16,186 bases of DNA from Oscillospiraceae bacterium. GTDB taxonomy: Bacteria > Bacillota > Clostridia > UBA1381. Positions 6,941 to 14,425 of this stretch are shown piece by piece. The position numbers and the translations under genes were made by a program. The stretch spans positions 1 through 16,186 of the forward strand of contig JAFLUR010000011.1 of NCBI GenBank assembly GCA_022508725.1. The letters run 5' to 3'. The notes below the pieces were generated by a model. The model saw nothing but the letters and a program-made list of their open reading frames with translations. It searched no databases and was not told where the DNA came from. The number at the start of each line of letters is the position of its first letter. Position 1 is the stretch's first letter.

Positions 6941-8341
6941 TTATATCGGATGCGTTTTTGCTTCTCTGTCCACAAGATCGGGGTCTATTTTGTATTTTTG
7001 AGCCTGTCTGTATTCAAAGAATTTGGTCGCAACCTGACCGAACAATGCATAGCTGAGTACATCCTCATCCTGCTCGATGTATTCGGCACATTCTTTCTTC
7101 ATCTTTTCAAGCTCCGGCGGAATATTGTCAGCCGGACGGCAGGTAATTCTCTCTTCATCTCCGATAATCTTCTTAACTATCTCGGGTTTTATTTCAACCG
7201 GAGTTTTTCCGTATTCGCCTCTTACGATACCCTTTGTTTCCTTGGAGATCATCTTATATCTTTCGCCCATAACAACGTTAAGAACAGCCTGTGTGCCAAC
7301 GATCTGACTTGACGGAGTTACAAGCGGCGGGAAGCCCAGATCCTCGCGGACTCTCGGAACCTCTTTGAGAACCTCGTCATACTTATCCTCTTTGCCCTGC
7401 TGTTTAAGCTGTGAAACGAGGTTTGAAAGCATACCGCCCGGCACCTGATATTTCAGCGTGTTTACGTCAACACCCATAACCTTTGTGTTCATAAGTCCGC
7501 TTGAGATATATTTTTCTCTGAGCGGCTTGAAATATTCGCATATTTCAACGAGCTTGTCAAGGTCATAGCCGGTATCGTAGGGCGTGCCCTGCAAAGCGGC
7601 AACCATAGGCTCTGTCGGCGGCTGTGACGTACCCATAGCCATCGGTGACATAGCGCAGTCGATAACGTCAACGCCCGCTTCGATGGCTTTAAGATAAACC
7701 ATTGACGCCTCTCCTGATGTATAATGAGTATGCAGCTGTATGGGTATCTTGATTTTTTCTTTCATAGCCTTTACAAGATCGTAAGCCGTGTAGGGCAGAA
7801 GCAGACCCGCCATATCCTTGATGCAGATGGAATCGGCGCCCATTTCTTCAAGCTCCTTGCCGAGCTTTACAAAGCTTTCGATATTGTGAACCGGGCTTAT
7901 TGTATAGCATACGGTAGCTTGTACATGACCCTTTTCCTTTTTTGACGCGTTGATAGCGGCTTTTAAGTTGCGGATATCGTTGAGCGCATCGAAAATTCTG
8001 ATTATATCTATGCCGTTTGCGATTGATTTTTGTACGAAATATTCAACGACGTCATCCGCGTAATGCTTGTAGCCGAGGATATTCTGACCTCTGAAAAGCA
8101 TCTGTATGGGCGTCTTTTTTGCCTTGTCTTTGATTTTTCTGAGTCTTTCCCACGGATCCTCGTTAAGAAATCTCAGGCACGAATCGAATGTGGCTCCGCC
8201 CCATGCCTCCAAAGAATGATAACCGATATCGTCGAGCTTTTCAACGATAGGAAGTATTTCTTCGGTCGTCATACGAGTTGCGATCAAAGATTGGTGAGCA
8301 TCTCTTAATACCGTTTCCGTAATTCTAACAGGTTTTCCCAT
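6941..8341 (-). CDS. oadA: Oxaloacetate decarboxylase / pyruvate carboxyltransferase alpha subunit, without biotin domain
   Basis: A TIM-barrel carboxyltransferase that moves a carboxyl group between oxaloacetate/pyruvate and carboxybiotin. The metal site is visible: D14 in RDAHQ (13-17), the carbamylated-type Lys K175 in CIKDMAG (173-179), and H204/H206 in LHTHYTSG (203-210). GGATFD (48-53) and the SPMAMGTSQPPTE segment (232-244) are typical. Full-length OadA has about 590 residues ending in a biotinyl domain. This one ends at 466 after the helical post-barrel domain and has no biotinylation motif, like the 5S subunit of propionibacterial transcarboxylase. The free biotin carrier encoded two genes upstream probably serves it. 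It is last in the operon, 34 bases after oadB, with AGGAGTG before the ATG. It may act as a decarboxylase or as half of a transcarboxylase. Confidence 0.88.
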   Translation of the reverse strand: MGKPVRITETVLRDAHQSLIATRMTTEEILPIVEKLDDIGYHSLEAWGGATFDSCLRFLNEDPWERLRKIKDKAKKTPIQMLFRGQNILGYKHYADDVVEYFVQKSIANGIDIIRIFDALNDIRNLKAAINASKKEKGHVQATVCYTISPVHNIESFVKLGKELEEMGADSICIKDMAGLLLPYTAYDLVKAMKEKIKIPIQLHTHYTSGEASMVYLKAIEAGVDVIDCAMSPMAMGTSQPPTEPMVAALQGTPYDTGYDLDKLVEICEYFKPLREKYISSGLMNTKVMGVDVNTLKYQVPGGMLSNLVSQLKQQGKEDKYDEVLKEVPRVREDLGFPPLVTPSSQIVGTQAVLNVVMGERYKMISKETKGIVRGEYGKTPVEIKPEIVKKIIGDEERITCRPADNIPPELEKMKKECAEYIEQDEDVLSYALFGQVATKFFEYRQAQKYKIDPDLVDREAKTHPI

Positions 8342-8375
8342 ATATTACACTCCTTTATTCTTAATTAAAAATAAT

Positions 8376-9632
8376 TTATTTACCAAACATGGCGAGAAAT
8401 ACGCCCGCCGCAACAGCCGAACCGATAACGCCGGCAACATTCGGACCCATAGCGTGCATAAGCAGGAAGTTTGACGGATTGGCTTTCTGACCCTGAACCT
8501 GAGAAACACGCGCTGCCATCGGAACCGCGGAAACTCCGGCACTTCCGATAAGGGGATTTACCTGACCGCCGGTAGCCTTGCAGAGGATCTTTCCGAATAC
8601 CAGACCGCCGAATGTACTGAAACAGAATGCGGTAAGTCCGAGTACCACTATACCGAGAGTCTGAAGGTTCAAAAAGCTTTCGGCTGTGGCTGTGGCGCCT
8701 ACCGTAATGCCGAGGAATATCGTAATGATATTCATAAGCTCATTCTGAGCCGTTTTTGCGATTCTGTCAACAACGCCCGATTCCTTGGCGAGATTTCCGA
8801 GCATGAGCATACCCACGAGAGCGACCGCATCGGGGACGATAAGCGCCACAACAATGGTAACGACTATCGGGAACAATATCTTCTCACGCTGCGAAACGGG
8901 GCGAAGCTGTTTCATAACGATTTTTCTTTCCTTTTCGGTCGTCATCAGCTTCATAATGGGCGGCTGGATAACGGGGATAAGAGCCATATAGGAATATGCC
9001 GCGACCGCTATGGCGGGCAAAAGCTGCGGTGCGAGCGTTTTTGTGACATAGATGGCAGTAGGACCGTCCGCGCCGCCGATAATACCTATGGATGCCGCCT
9101 CGTATACGTCGAAGCCCAGACCGAGAGCGCCGAGTATCAGCGCGCCGCCGAATGCGAAGAATACACCGAACTGAGCGGCAGCACCCAAAAGCAGACTTTT
9201 GGGATTGGCGATCAAGGGACCGAAGTCTGTCATACAGCCTATTCCAAGGAATATAAGCGGGGGATATATACCGAGCTTAACTCCCAGATAGAGCAGGTCG
9301 AGCAGACCGCCGTCCGAAACTATACGTTGTATATTCAAATGACCGTCGATCATAAGATCCGGTTCGGTAAAAAGATCCGTATGCATAAGGATTGCGGAAG
9401 AGTCGGGGAGCATCGGCAGATTGGCAAGAAGCATACCGAATGCGATGGGCAGGAGCAGCAGCGGCTCGAATTTTTTTACGATAGCCAAATATAACAGCAC
9501 ACAGGCAATAATAATCATCAGCGGAGTACCGACCGCCTGAAGATAATTACCCGCATCAATGGCTGCCCGGGCATTCAATATCAATGCCGCGACACCTGTA
9601 TTCCGCATAAAATCAATTATACTTTCCAACAT
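8376..9632 (-). CDS. oadB: Sodium-ion-translocating decarboxylase, beta subunit
   Basis: The integral membrane subunit (OadB/MmdB/GcdB) that decarboxylates carboxybiotin and uses the energy to export Na+. It has about ten hydrophobic segments. Family landmarks include GIGCMTDFGPLIANP (130-144), GGADGPTAIY (186-195) with the essential Asp189 for Na+ transport, NPLIGSAGVSAVPMAARV (359-376) and MGPNVAGVIGSAVAAG (395-410). The 418 residues are within the family range (about 370-435). The ATG at 9632 has only a modest ribosome binding site (GTGGTGA). It lies 37 bases after the biotin carrier and 34 before oadA. It defines the operon as a membrane sodium pump rather than a soluble carboxylase. Confidence 0.93.
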   Translation of the reverse strand: MLESIIDFMRNTGVAALILNARAAIDAGNYLQAVGTPLMIIIACVLLYLAIVKKFEPLLLLPIAFGMLLANLPMLPDSSAILMHTDLFTEPDLMIDGHLNIQRIVSDGGLLDLLYLGVKLGIYPPLIFLGIGCMTDFGPLIANPKSLLLGAAAQFGVFFAFGGALILGALGLGFDVYEAASIGIIGGADGPTAIYVTKTLAPQLLPAIAVAAYSYMALIPVIQPPIMKLMTTEKERKIVMKQLRPVSQREKILFPIVVTIVVALIVPDAVALVGMLMLGNLAKESGVVDRIAKTAQNELMNIITIFLGITVGATATAESFLNLQTLGIVVLGLTAFCFSTFGGLVFGKILCKATGGQVNPLIGSAGVSAVPMAARVSQVQGQKANPSNFLLMHAMGPNVAGVIGSAVAAGVFLAMFGK

Positions 9633-9669
9633 TGTGTATCACCACTTTCCATAAAATTTAAACTTATAT

Positions 9670-10050
9670 TTAAGCGATAGATACCAATACATCTCCGCTG
9701 TTTACCGATGCGCCGGCTGTCGCGCTGACAGACACTACCTTACCGCTACCGTTGGCGAAAATTTCGTTTTCCATCTTCATTGCTTCAAGTATGCATACGA
9801 GATCGCCCTCTTTTACGGTATCTCCGACCTTGACCTTGACCGAAACAACGGTTCCGGGCATCGGAGCGGTAACGTTTGTTGCGCCCGCAACGGGAGCTGC
9901 GGGAGCGGGAGCCGCTTTCGGAGCTGCGGGAGCGGGTGCGGCTTTCGGAGCCGCCGCCGGTGCGGGAGTATACGCAGCCGTGCTGCCGCCGATTTCTTCT
10001 ACATCCACCTCATAAGATTTTCCGTTTACAGTTATATTAAATTTTCTCAT
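9670..10050 (-). CDS. mmdC: Biotin carboxyl carrier protein of the decarboxylase (gamma subunit type)
   Basis: Carries the carboxyl group on a biotinylated lysine between the carboxyltransferases and the membrane pump. A short N-terminal segment (residues 1-22) is followed by an Ala/Pro/Lys linker (about 24-57) with a duplicated nine-residue unit KAAPAPAAP (36-44 and 45-53). The biotinyl domain (about 58-126) has EAMKMEN, with K92 as the biotin site, and the PMPGTVVSV start. At 126 residues it resembles MmdC/GcdC-type carriers. I chose the ATG at 10050, which has AGGAGG ten bases upstream. A TTG six bases further upstream would give two extra residues and cannot be excluded. It is the only biotin domain in the operon. 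Confidence 0.9.
   Translation of the reverse strand: MRKFNITVNGKSYEVDVEEIGGSTAAYTPAPAAAPKAAPAPAAPKAAPAPAAPVAGATNVTAPMPGTVVSVKVKVGDTVKEGDLVCILEAMKMENEIFANGSGKVVSVSATAGASVNSGDVLVSIA
9894..9947. repeat. Two tandem 27-bp units in the linker of the biotin carrier
   Basis: Units at 9894-9920 and 9921-9947 differ at two of 27 bases and encode the duplicated KAAPAPAAP linker block. They are in frame, so linker length could vary by whole nine-residue steps between strains. A third, degenerate unit may follow. Confidence 0.85.
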
Positions 10051-10107
10051 TTTCAAATATCCTCCTGAAATAATTATTTTTACAGAATTTTTTCAATATA
10101 TTACGAT

Positions 10108-10488
10108 TTAAAAATCGCGGCTGCTTATCGTTTCTCTTACTCCCGCTTTGTTCCATGCGGTGGAATTGTTTTCAATTCTTCTGTAAGATTTTATCCTCAG
10201 ATTATATGTCGAGGTATTGAGGCTTGCAGCCACCGCCGCCGTAAGCACGGCGATAAGCTCTTCGTCATCGTCTGCCGGAGCAGCGGGTTTTTCGGGAGCG
10301 GGGGCGATTTTCGCCTTTTCGGGTGCGGTCGTAACGGTTTTCAGACCCGCCGCCGGCGTTTTATTCCCGGTAAACAGCTTCTCCATAACCATGATTATAA
10401 GCATCAATATTATAAGTACGGAAAAAACGGTTCCCATGCCGACCACGGCGGTCATACCGGTTTGCAATAAAGCTTCACTTATTGTCAT
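10108..10488 (-). CDS. oadG: Sodium pump decarboxylase small membrane subunit (OadG/MmdD family)
   Basis: A small anchor and assembly subunit that holds the soluble carboxyltransferase and the membrane beta subunit together. One hydrophobic helix spans residues about 12-37 (GMTAVVGMGTVFSVLIILML and following). Then comes a Pro/Ala/Lys-rich linker (43-73), an acidic cluster DDDEE (73-77) followed by an Ala-rich helix, and a basic C-terminal tail with YNLRIKSYRR (94-103) and W112, typical of the MmdD/delta type. The 126 residues fit this family. A GAAAGGGG site precedes the ATG. The gene starts 21 bases after mmdA. The sequence is poorly conserved in this family, so the name rests on the helix, the C-terminal tail and the operon position. 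Confidence 0.85.
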   Translation of the reverse strand: MTISEALLQTGMTAVVGMGTVFSVLIILMLIIMVMEKLFTGNKTPAAGLKTVTTAPEKAKIAPAPEKPAAPADDDEELIAVLTAAVAASLNTSTYNLRIKSYRRIENNSTAWNKAGVRETISSRDF

Positions 10489-10509
10489 AATTAAAATCCC
10501 CTTTCAAAA

Positions 10510-12060
10510 TCAAAGCGGAATATTTCCGTGCTTTTTGGCGGGACGGGTCTCGCGCTTGCCGGCAAGCATTTCAAGAGCGGCGATAATTCTCGGACGGGTG
10601 GAATCCGGTTCGATTATATCGTCAACATAACCGCGCTTTGCCGCCTCGTACGGAGAGGCGAATTTATTTCTGTATTCTTCGATCTTTTCGGCTCTTGCGG
10701 TGATGGGATCGCTGCTTGCGCCTATTTCCTTTTTGAATATGATATTTGCCGCGCCGTCCGGACCCATAACGGCAATTTCGGCTGTCGGCCATGCGAATAC
10801 CATATCCGCGCCGAGGTGCTTGGAGCTCATGGCTATATAAGCGCCGCCGTAAGCCTTTCTGAGAATGACGTTGATCTTGGGCACGGTAGCCTCCGAATAA
10901 GCGTAAAGGAGCTTTGCGCCGTTTCTGATTATGCCGTTTGCCTCCTGCTCAACGCCGGGCAGATAACCGGGAACGTCGGTGAGAGTCACGAGCGGAATAT
11001 TGAAGCTGTCGCAGAAGCGTACAAATCTTGCGGCTTTGTTTGATGAATTGACATCGAGCGATCCTGCCGTTACCATAGGCTGATTTGCCACTATACCCAC
11101 GCTCATGCCGTTCATCTTTGCAAAGCCGACAACGATATTTTGAGCAAAGCCGGGGAGGTATTCCATGAATTTGCCGTTATCGACTATCTCGGCTATGACT
11201 TCTTTCATATCGTAAGCCTTGTTCGGTTCTTCCGGAATGATGGAAGTAAGCTTTTCCGAAATGCGGTTGATCTCATCCTCCGGAACATCGCACGGTGTGC
11301 CCTCGAGATTGTTTGACGGAATGTACGAAAGCAATTCCTTTATTTTTTTGATACATTCCTCATCGGTCGGGGCGGTGAAATGAGCAACACCGCTTTTTGT
11401 CGAATGAGCCGACGCGCCGCCGAGCTCTTCGGCTGTTATATCCTCGCCGGTTACTGCCTTTATTACCTGAGGTCCGGTAATGAACATCTGAGATGTTTTC
11501 TCAACCATAAACACAAAGTCGGTGATAGCCGGCGAATAAACCGCGCCGCCCGCGCAGGGACCCATAATTACCGAAATTTGAGGAATTACGCCGGATGCCA
11601 TTGTATTTCTGTAGAATATATCACCGAAACCGGACAGAGCGTCTATGCCCTCCTGTATTCTTGCGCCGCCCGAGTCGTTCATGCCTATGATGGGAGCGCC
11701 CGCCTTGACCGCCATATCCATGACCTTGCAGATCTTCTTTGCGTGCATTTCACCGAGAGAACCTCCGATAACGGTGAAGTCCTGAGCGTAAACATAAACG
11801 AGTCTGCCGTCTATGCTGCCGTAGCCGGTGACAACGCCCTCACAGGGGGCTTCCGTTGAAGGCATATCAAATTCATTGCATCTGTGTGAAACGAATGCGT
11901 CCAGTTCGATAAAGCTGCCTTCGTCCAAAAGCGCATTGATTCTCTCACGCGCGGTCAGCTTTCCCGCATCGTGCTGTTTTTTGATTTTTGCCTCGCCGCC
12001 GCCTTGTTCGATGGCGTTTCTGCGGCTGCGCAGTTGAGTTAGTTTATCAGCTGTACTCAT
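10510..12060 (-). CDS. mmdA: Acyl-CoA carboxyltransferase, methylmalonyl-CoA decarboxylase alpha subunit type
   Basis: Transfers the carboxyl group of (S)-methylmalonyl-CoA to the biotin carrier, giving propionyl-CoA. The fold is the double crotonase of PccB/MmdA. The N half has GGSLGEMHAKK (99-109), NDSGGARIQEG (128-138) and GPCAGGAVYSPA (167-178). The C half has LTDVPGYLPGVEQE (360-373), RKAYGGAYIAM (401-411) and GPDGAANIIF (433-442). The 516 residues are typical. GGAGGT lies six bases before the ATG. It is the first gene of the operon, behind a long leader. Close relatives include propionyl-CoA carboxylase beta, but no biotin carboxylase is nearby and the partner is a sodium pump, so decarboxylation is more likely. 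A glutaconyl-CoA or other acyl-CoA substrate cannot be ruled out from sequence alone. Confidence 0.9.
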   Translation of the reverse strand: MSTADKLTQLRSRRNAIEQGGGEAKIKKQHDAGKLTARERINALLDEGSFIELDAFVSHRCNEFDMPSTEAPCEGVVTGYGSIDGRLVYVYAQDFTVIGGSLGEMHAKKICKVMDMAVKAGAPIIGMNDSGGARIQEGIDALSGFGDIFYRNTMASGVIPQISVIMGPCAGGAVYSPAITDFVFMVEKTSQMFITGPQVIKAVTGEDITAEELGGASAHSTKSGVAHFTAPTDEECIKKIKELLSYIPSNNLEGTPCDVPEDEINRISEKLTSIIPEEPNKAYDMKEVIAEIVDNGKFMEYLPGFAQNIVVGFAKMNGMSVGIVANQPMVTAGSLDVNSSNKAARFVRFCDSFNIPLVTLTDVPGYLPGVEQEANGIIRNGAKLLYAYSEATVPKINVILRKAYGGAYIAMSSKHLGADMVFAWPTAEIAVMGPDGAANIIFKKEIGASSDPITARAEKIEEYRNKFASPYEAAKRGYVDDIIEPDSTRPRIIAALEMLAGKRETRPAKKHGNIPL

Positions 12061-12273
12061 ATTTGTACCTCCATATTTGTAAATTTAATGAATATAAGTA
12101 TTATAAAGTCTTATATTACTTAAGGAAACACCGGCTGCCTTCCGTTGTCCGGGAGTACCGGCATTTTCGTAAGCAATATAAAATTTTCGGAGCAAACGCA
12201 AATCATACAGATAACGCTGTGCTGTCGGAGAAATATATTAAAATATCCTCAAAACAAAAAATATTCCTACTTT
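12061..12273 (-). promoter_or_regulatory. Long 5' leader of the mmdA operon
   Basis: From the predicted transcription start near 12273 to the mmdA ATG there are about 210 nt without a gene. On the - strand the middle part holds GC-rich blocks with two GCCGG boxes (12159-12163 and 12130-12134), two CTCCGA boxes, and a short CCGG hairpin. Near the gene there is a perfect 8-bp stem (12091-12098 with 12110-12117, 11-base loop). No known riboswitch class was recognised. The base composition, richer in GC than the flanks, suggests a structured RNA. Confidence 0.4.
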
Positions 12274-12279
12274 AACAAT

Positions 12280-12308
12280 ATTATATACTAAAATCAAATT
12301 TTTTTCAA
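12280..12308 (-). promoter_or_regulatory. Promoter of the mmdA-oadG-mmdC-oadB-oadA operon
   Basis: On the - strand, TTGAAA (12308-12303), a 17-base spacer and TATAAT (12285-12280). The surroundings are very AT-rich, including T and TA runs at 12300-12341. No internal terminator is seen between the five genes, so this promoter probably serves all of them. Confidence 0.75.
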
Positions 12309-12352
12309 GCTAATTTTTAATTTTTTTTAATATATATATACAAAATAACGCC

Positions 12353-12405
12353 CGATAAAAAAGGTGATGTTTGTATGTTTTGCACAAACATCACCTTTTT
12401 TATCG
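12353..12405 (-). terminator. Strong terminator after rluB
   Basis: A perfect 22-bp inverted repeat (12353-12374 with 12384-12405) around a nine-base loop. The A and T runs are inside the stem, so it could act in either direction. It sits just downstream of rluB on the - strand and shields the mmdA promoter from read-through. Confidence 0.9.
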
Positions 12406-12454
12406 CCGGAACGGAATATATACAAACGTGCATACGGTAAAATTCATACGGCGG

Positions 12455-13177
12455 TCAGGAATGCATAAGCATATTGATCTCATGTCCGGTAAGATACCGC
12501 CATTTGCCCTCGGCGAGATGACCGAGATGTACGCCGCCTATGCTTATGCGGGATAGGGTATGAACCGACGAACCCACGGTTTCGAACATTTTACGCACCT
12601 GTCTGTTTTTCCCCTCATGTATCGTTATCTTTACGGTTGTAAAGCCCGGACGCGAATCGATTATTTCCACCTCTGCGGGGGAGGTTTTGTAATCCTCTAT
12701 CCTTACGCCGCGGCGGAGCGCGTTCAGACCGGAGACGGTTATTCCGCCTTTAAGCTCGGCGATATAGGTCTTGTCCGTTTTGAATTTGGGATGAGTGACC
12801 CGATAGGTAAAATCCCCGTCGTTTGACAGCAGGATAAGTCCCGAGGTGTCAAAGTCGAGTCTGCCCACAGGCACCACATTCGCGGAAATATCTTTTTTTA
12901 CAAGATCGGTAACGGTCGGACGTCCGAACCGGTCATGCACCGAGGATATGTAACCGACCGGCTTATTGAGCATTATATAATATTTTTTCTTTATGATTTT
13001 TATAAGCTCATTGTCCGCATACACCTTGTCCGCGCCGATTTCAACTTTGACTCCGGGCTCGGTCACTACCGTGCCGTTTACCTTTATTCTGCCCTCTGCG
13101 ATCATTTTTTCGGCGGCGCGTCTTGACGCTGTTCCGCACCTTGCTATATATTTCTGCAATCTTACAAATTCTCCCAT
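12455..13177 (-). CDS. rluB: 23S rRNA pseudouridine synthase, RluB/RsuA family
   Basis: Converts a specific uridine to pseudouridine in large-subunit rRNA (family members also act on 16S rRNA or other sites). An N-terminal S4 RNA-binding domain spans residues 5-50 (VRLQKYIARCGTASRR through GRIKVNGTVV). The synthase domain follows with NKPVGYISSV (71-80) and GRLDFDTSGLILLSNDG (105-121), where D108 is the catalytic aspartate. A C-terminal KNRQVRKMFETVG-like segment is also seen. The start is the ATG at 13177, with GGAGGAGG (13183-13190 on the - strand) five bases upstream. A longer frame to 13219 lacks such a site. At 240 residues it is typical of Firmicutes RluB. It lies 82 bases after dacB, probably in one transcript. 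Confidence 0.9.
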   Translation of the reverse strand: MGEFVRLQKYIARCGTASRRAAEKMIAEGRIKVNGTVVTEPGVKVEIGADKVYADNELIKIIKKKYYIMLNKPVGYISSVHDRFGRPTVTDLVKKDISANVVPVGRLDFDTSGLILLSNDGDFTYRVTHPKFKTDKTYIAELKGGITVSGLNALRRGVRIEDYKTSPAEVEIIDSRPGFTTVKITIHEGKNRQVRKMFETVGSSVHTLSRISIGGVHLGHLAEGKWRYLTGHEINMLMHS

Positions 13178-13195
13178 AACAACCTCCTCCGCAGA

Positions 13196-13246
13196 CATAA
13201 ACGCGGTGGCGGTATGCAAGGAAAAAGCCGCCGCCGTGTGTTTATG
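13196..13246 (-). promoter_or_regulatory. Large hairpin just upstream of the rluB ribosome binding site
   Basis: CATAAAC (13196-13202) pairs with GTTTATG (13240-13246). Inside, GGTGGCGG (13205-13212) pairs with CCGCCGCC (13228-13235) with one wobble. Together this gives about 15 paired bases around a 15-base loop. The hairpin ends five bases from the GGAGGAGG of rluB. It has no T run after it, so it is not a terminator. Control of translation or RNA processing is possible. Confidence 0.5.
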
Positions 13247-13259
13247 CCGTGCCTTAAAA

Positions 13260-14405
13260 TTATTTCATAAACCAATTATGCACTATAAAAAGAAAATAGT
13301 CAAGAAAATTTTTCTTCGACCCGGTATTTTTTTCGGAAACAACATCGGAGTCGGATACAAGATCGATGGTTTTGATTATATCACCGCGGAGGTATATATT
13401 GAGAATACCTATTTTTTCGCCCTTGCTTATCGGAGCCTTGAGCCGGTCCGCGATTTTTATCGATATTTCGGCTTCCGGAGCTTTTCCGTTCACGGCGGTG
13501 AGAGAAAAATCCTCTGCGACTGCGGCGCTGTAGGGTATACCGTCGGTTGTTTTCGAGGTTTTTACAATACTTCCTTTTTCCATAAACATTTTTTTCTCGC
13601 ATACCGAAAACGCGTAATCGAGCATACTCATGTGGTCGTTCCAGTCATCGGGAGCGTTGAGGGTGACGGCTATGATTTTTATTCCGTTGCGCTCCGCCGA
13701 TGATACAAGACATCTGCCCGTGGCGGAGGTATATCCCGTTTTTACTCCGTTTACACCCTCGTACATCGAAAGCAGGCGGTTATGATTTGAAAGATAGGTA
13801 GTTTCGTTCCGGTTTATCGGAGTTATCTGTCCTTTTTTTGTCGCTGCTATTTTCGCGAAGGTTTCGTTTTGCATTGCTTTTCTTGCTATAAGAGCAAGAT
13901 CGTAAGCCGTGGTATAATGCCCCTCCGCATCAAGACCGTTGGGATTTTTAAAGCTTGTGTTGTAAGCGCCGATCTCCTTTGCCTTTGCCGTCATATCCAG
14001 GGCAAATTGTCCCACGCTTCCGGAAATATGTTCGGCTATCGCAACGGCGGCGTCGTTTCCGGAATTGAGCATAAGACCGTATATGAGATCTCTCATAAGC
14101 ATTTTGTCGCCCTCGCACAGATATATCGACGAGCCCTCCTCAAGAGTCGCTTTTCTGCTGACCGTCACAATGTCGTCCATGCAGTCCGCCTCTATAGCCA
14201 TGAGCGCCGTCATTATCTTTGTGGTGCTTGCCATTTCGTGCTGTGAGTTTGCGTTTTTTTCAAAGATGATATCACCGCTGTCCGCCTCGATCACACAGGC
14301 GTGCTCCGCCGATATTTCGGGTATTTTTTCCGCGTGAACGGCGGTGCATATTGCAAATATAACGATACATGTTATTCCGACGGCAAAAGATGTGATTTTT
14401 TTCAT
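13260..14405 (-). CDS. dacB: D-alanyl-D-alanine carboxypeptidase (penicillin-binding protein, S11 family)
   Basis: Removes the terminal D-alanine from peptidoglycan pentapeptides outside the membrane. Residues 1-25 form a signal peptide (positive start, hydrophobic core, cleavage after AVHA). The three serine-transferase motifs are intact: STTK (60-63) with the nucleophile S60, SGN (115-117) and KTG (222-224). A C-terminal beta domain (about 280-350) follows, and the last 15 residues (FLDYFLFIVHNWFMK) form a hydrophobic or amphipathic membrane anchor. The 381 residues match Bacillus DacB/DacF. GAGGTGATC precedes the ATG. In Bacillus a dacB homologue is followed by spmA, spmB and rluB; here rluB follows directly. 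A vegetative dacA role is equally possible. Confidence 0.9.
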   Translation of the reverse strand: MKKITSFAVGITCIVIFAICTAVHAEKIPEISAEHACVIEADSGDIIFEKNANSQHEMASTTKIMTALMAIEADCMDDIVTVSRKATLEEGSSIYLCEGDKMLMRDLIYGLMLNSGNDAAVAIAEHISGSVGQFALDMTAKAKEIGAYNTSFKNPNGLDAEGHYTTAYDLALIARKAMQNETFAKIAATKKGQITPINRNETTYLSNHNRLLSMYEGVNGVKTGYTSATGRCLVSSAERNGIKIIAVTLNAPDDWNDHMSMLDYAFSVCEKKMFMEKGSIVKTSKTTDGIPYSAAVAEDFSLTAVNGKAPEAEISIKIADRLKAPISKGEKIGILNIYLRGDIIKTIDLVSDSDVVSEKNTGSKKNFLDYFLFIVHNWFMK

Positions 14406-14425
14406 TTTTACAGGATCACCTCAAT

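Larger units (their letters stand above)
12061..12454. other. Intergenic region between mmdA and rluB
   Basis: This 394-base stretch holds, from left to right, the mmdA leader (12061-12273), the mmdA promoter (12280-12308), an AT-only-like tract (about 12310-12341) and the rluB terminator (12353-12405). About 49 bases lie between that hairpin and the rluB stop. No credible gene was found on either strand. Confidence 0.8.

Noticed and set aside
10510..12060. MmdA as propionyl-CoA or acetyl-CoA carboxylase beta subunit
   Set aside because: Sequence alone permits it, but there is no biotin carboxylase gene in the window and all partners belong to a sodium pump decarboxylase.
13178..13219. Longer N terminus for RluB
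   Set aside because: The extension would be read through the GGAGGAGG site and has no ribosome binding site of its own; the S4 domain starts just after the ATG at 13177.
12993..13703. Open frame of 236 codons on the + strand across rluB and dacB
   Set aside because: It overlaps two recognised genes on the opposite strand and their gap, and shows no motif or start signal.
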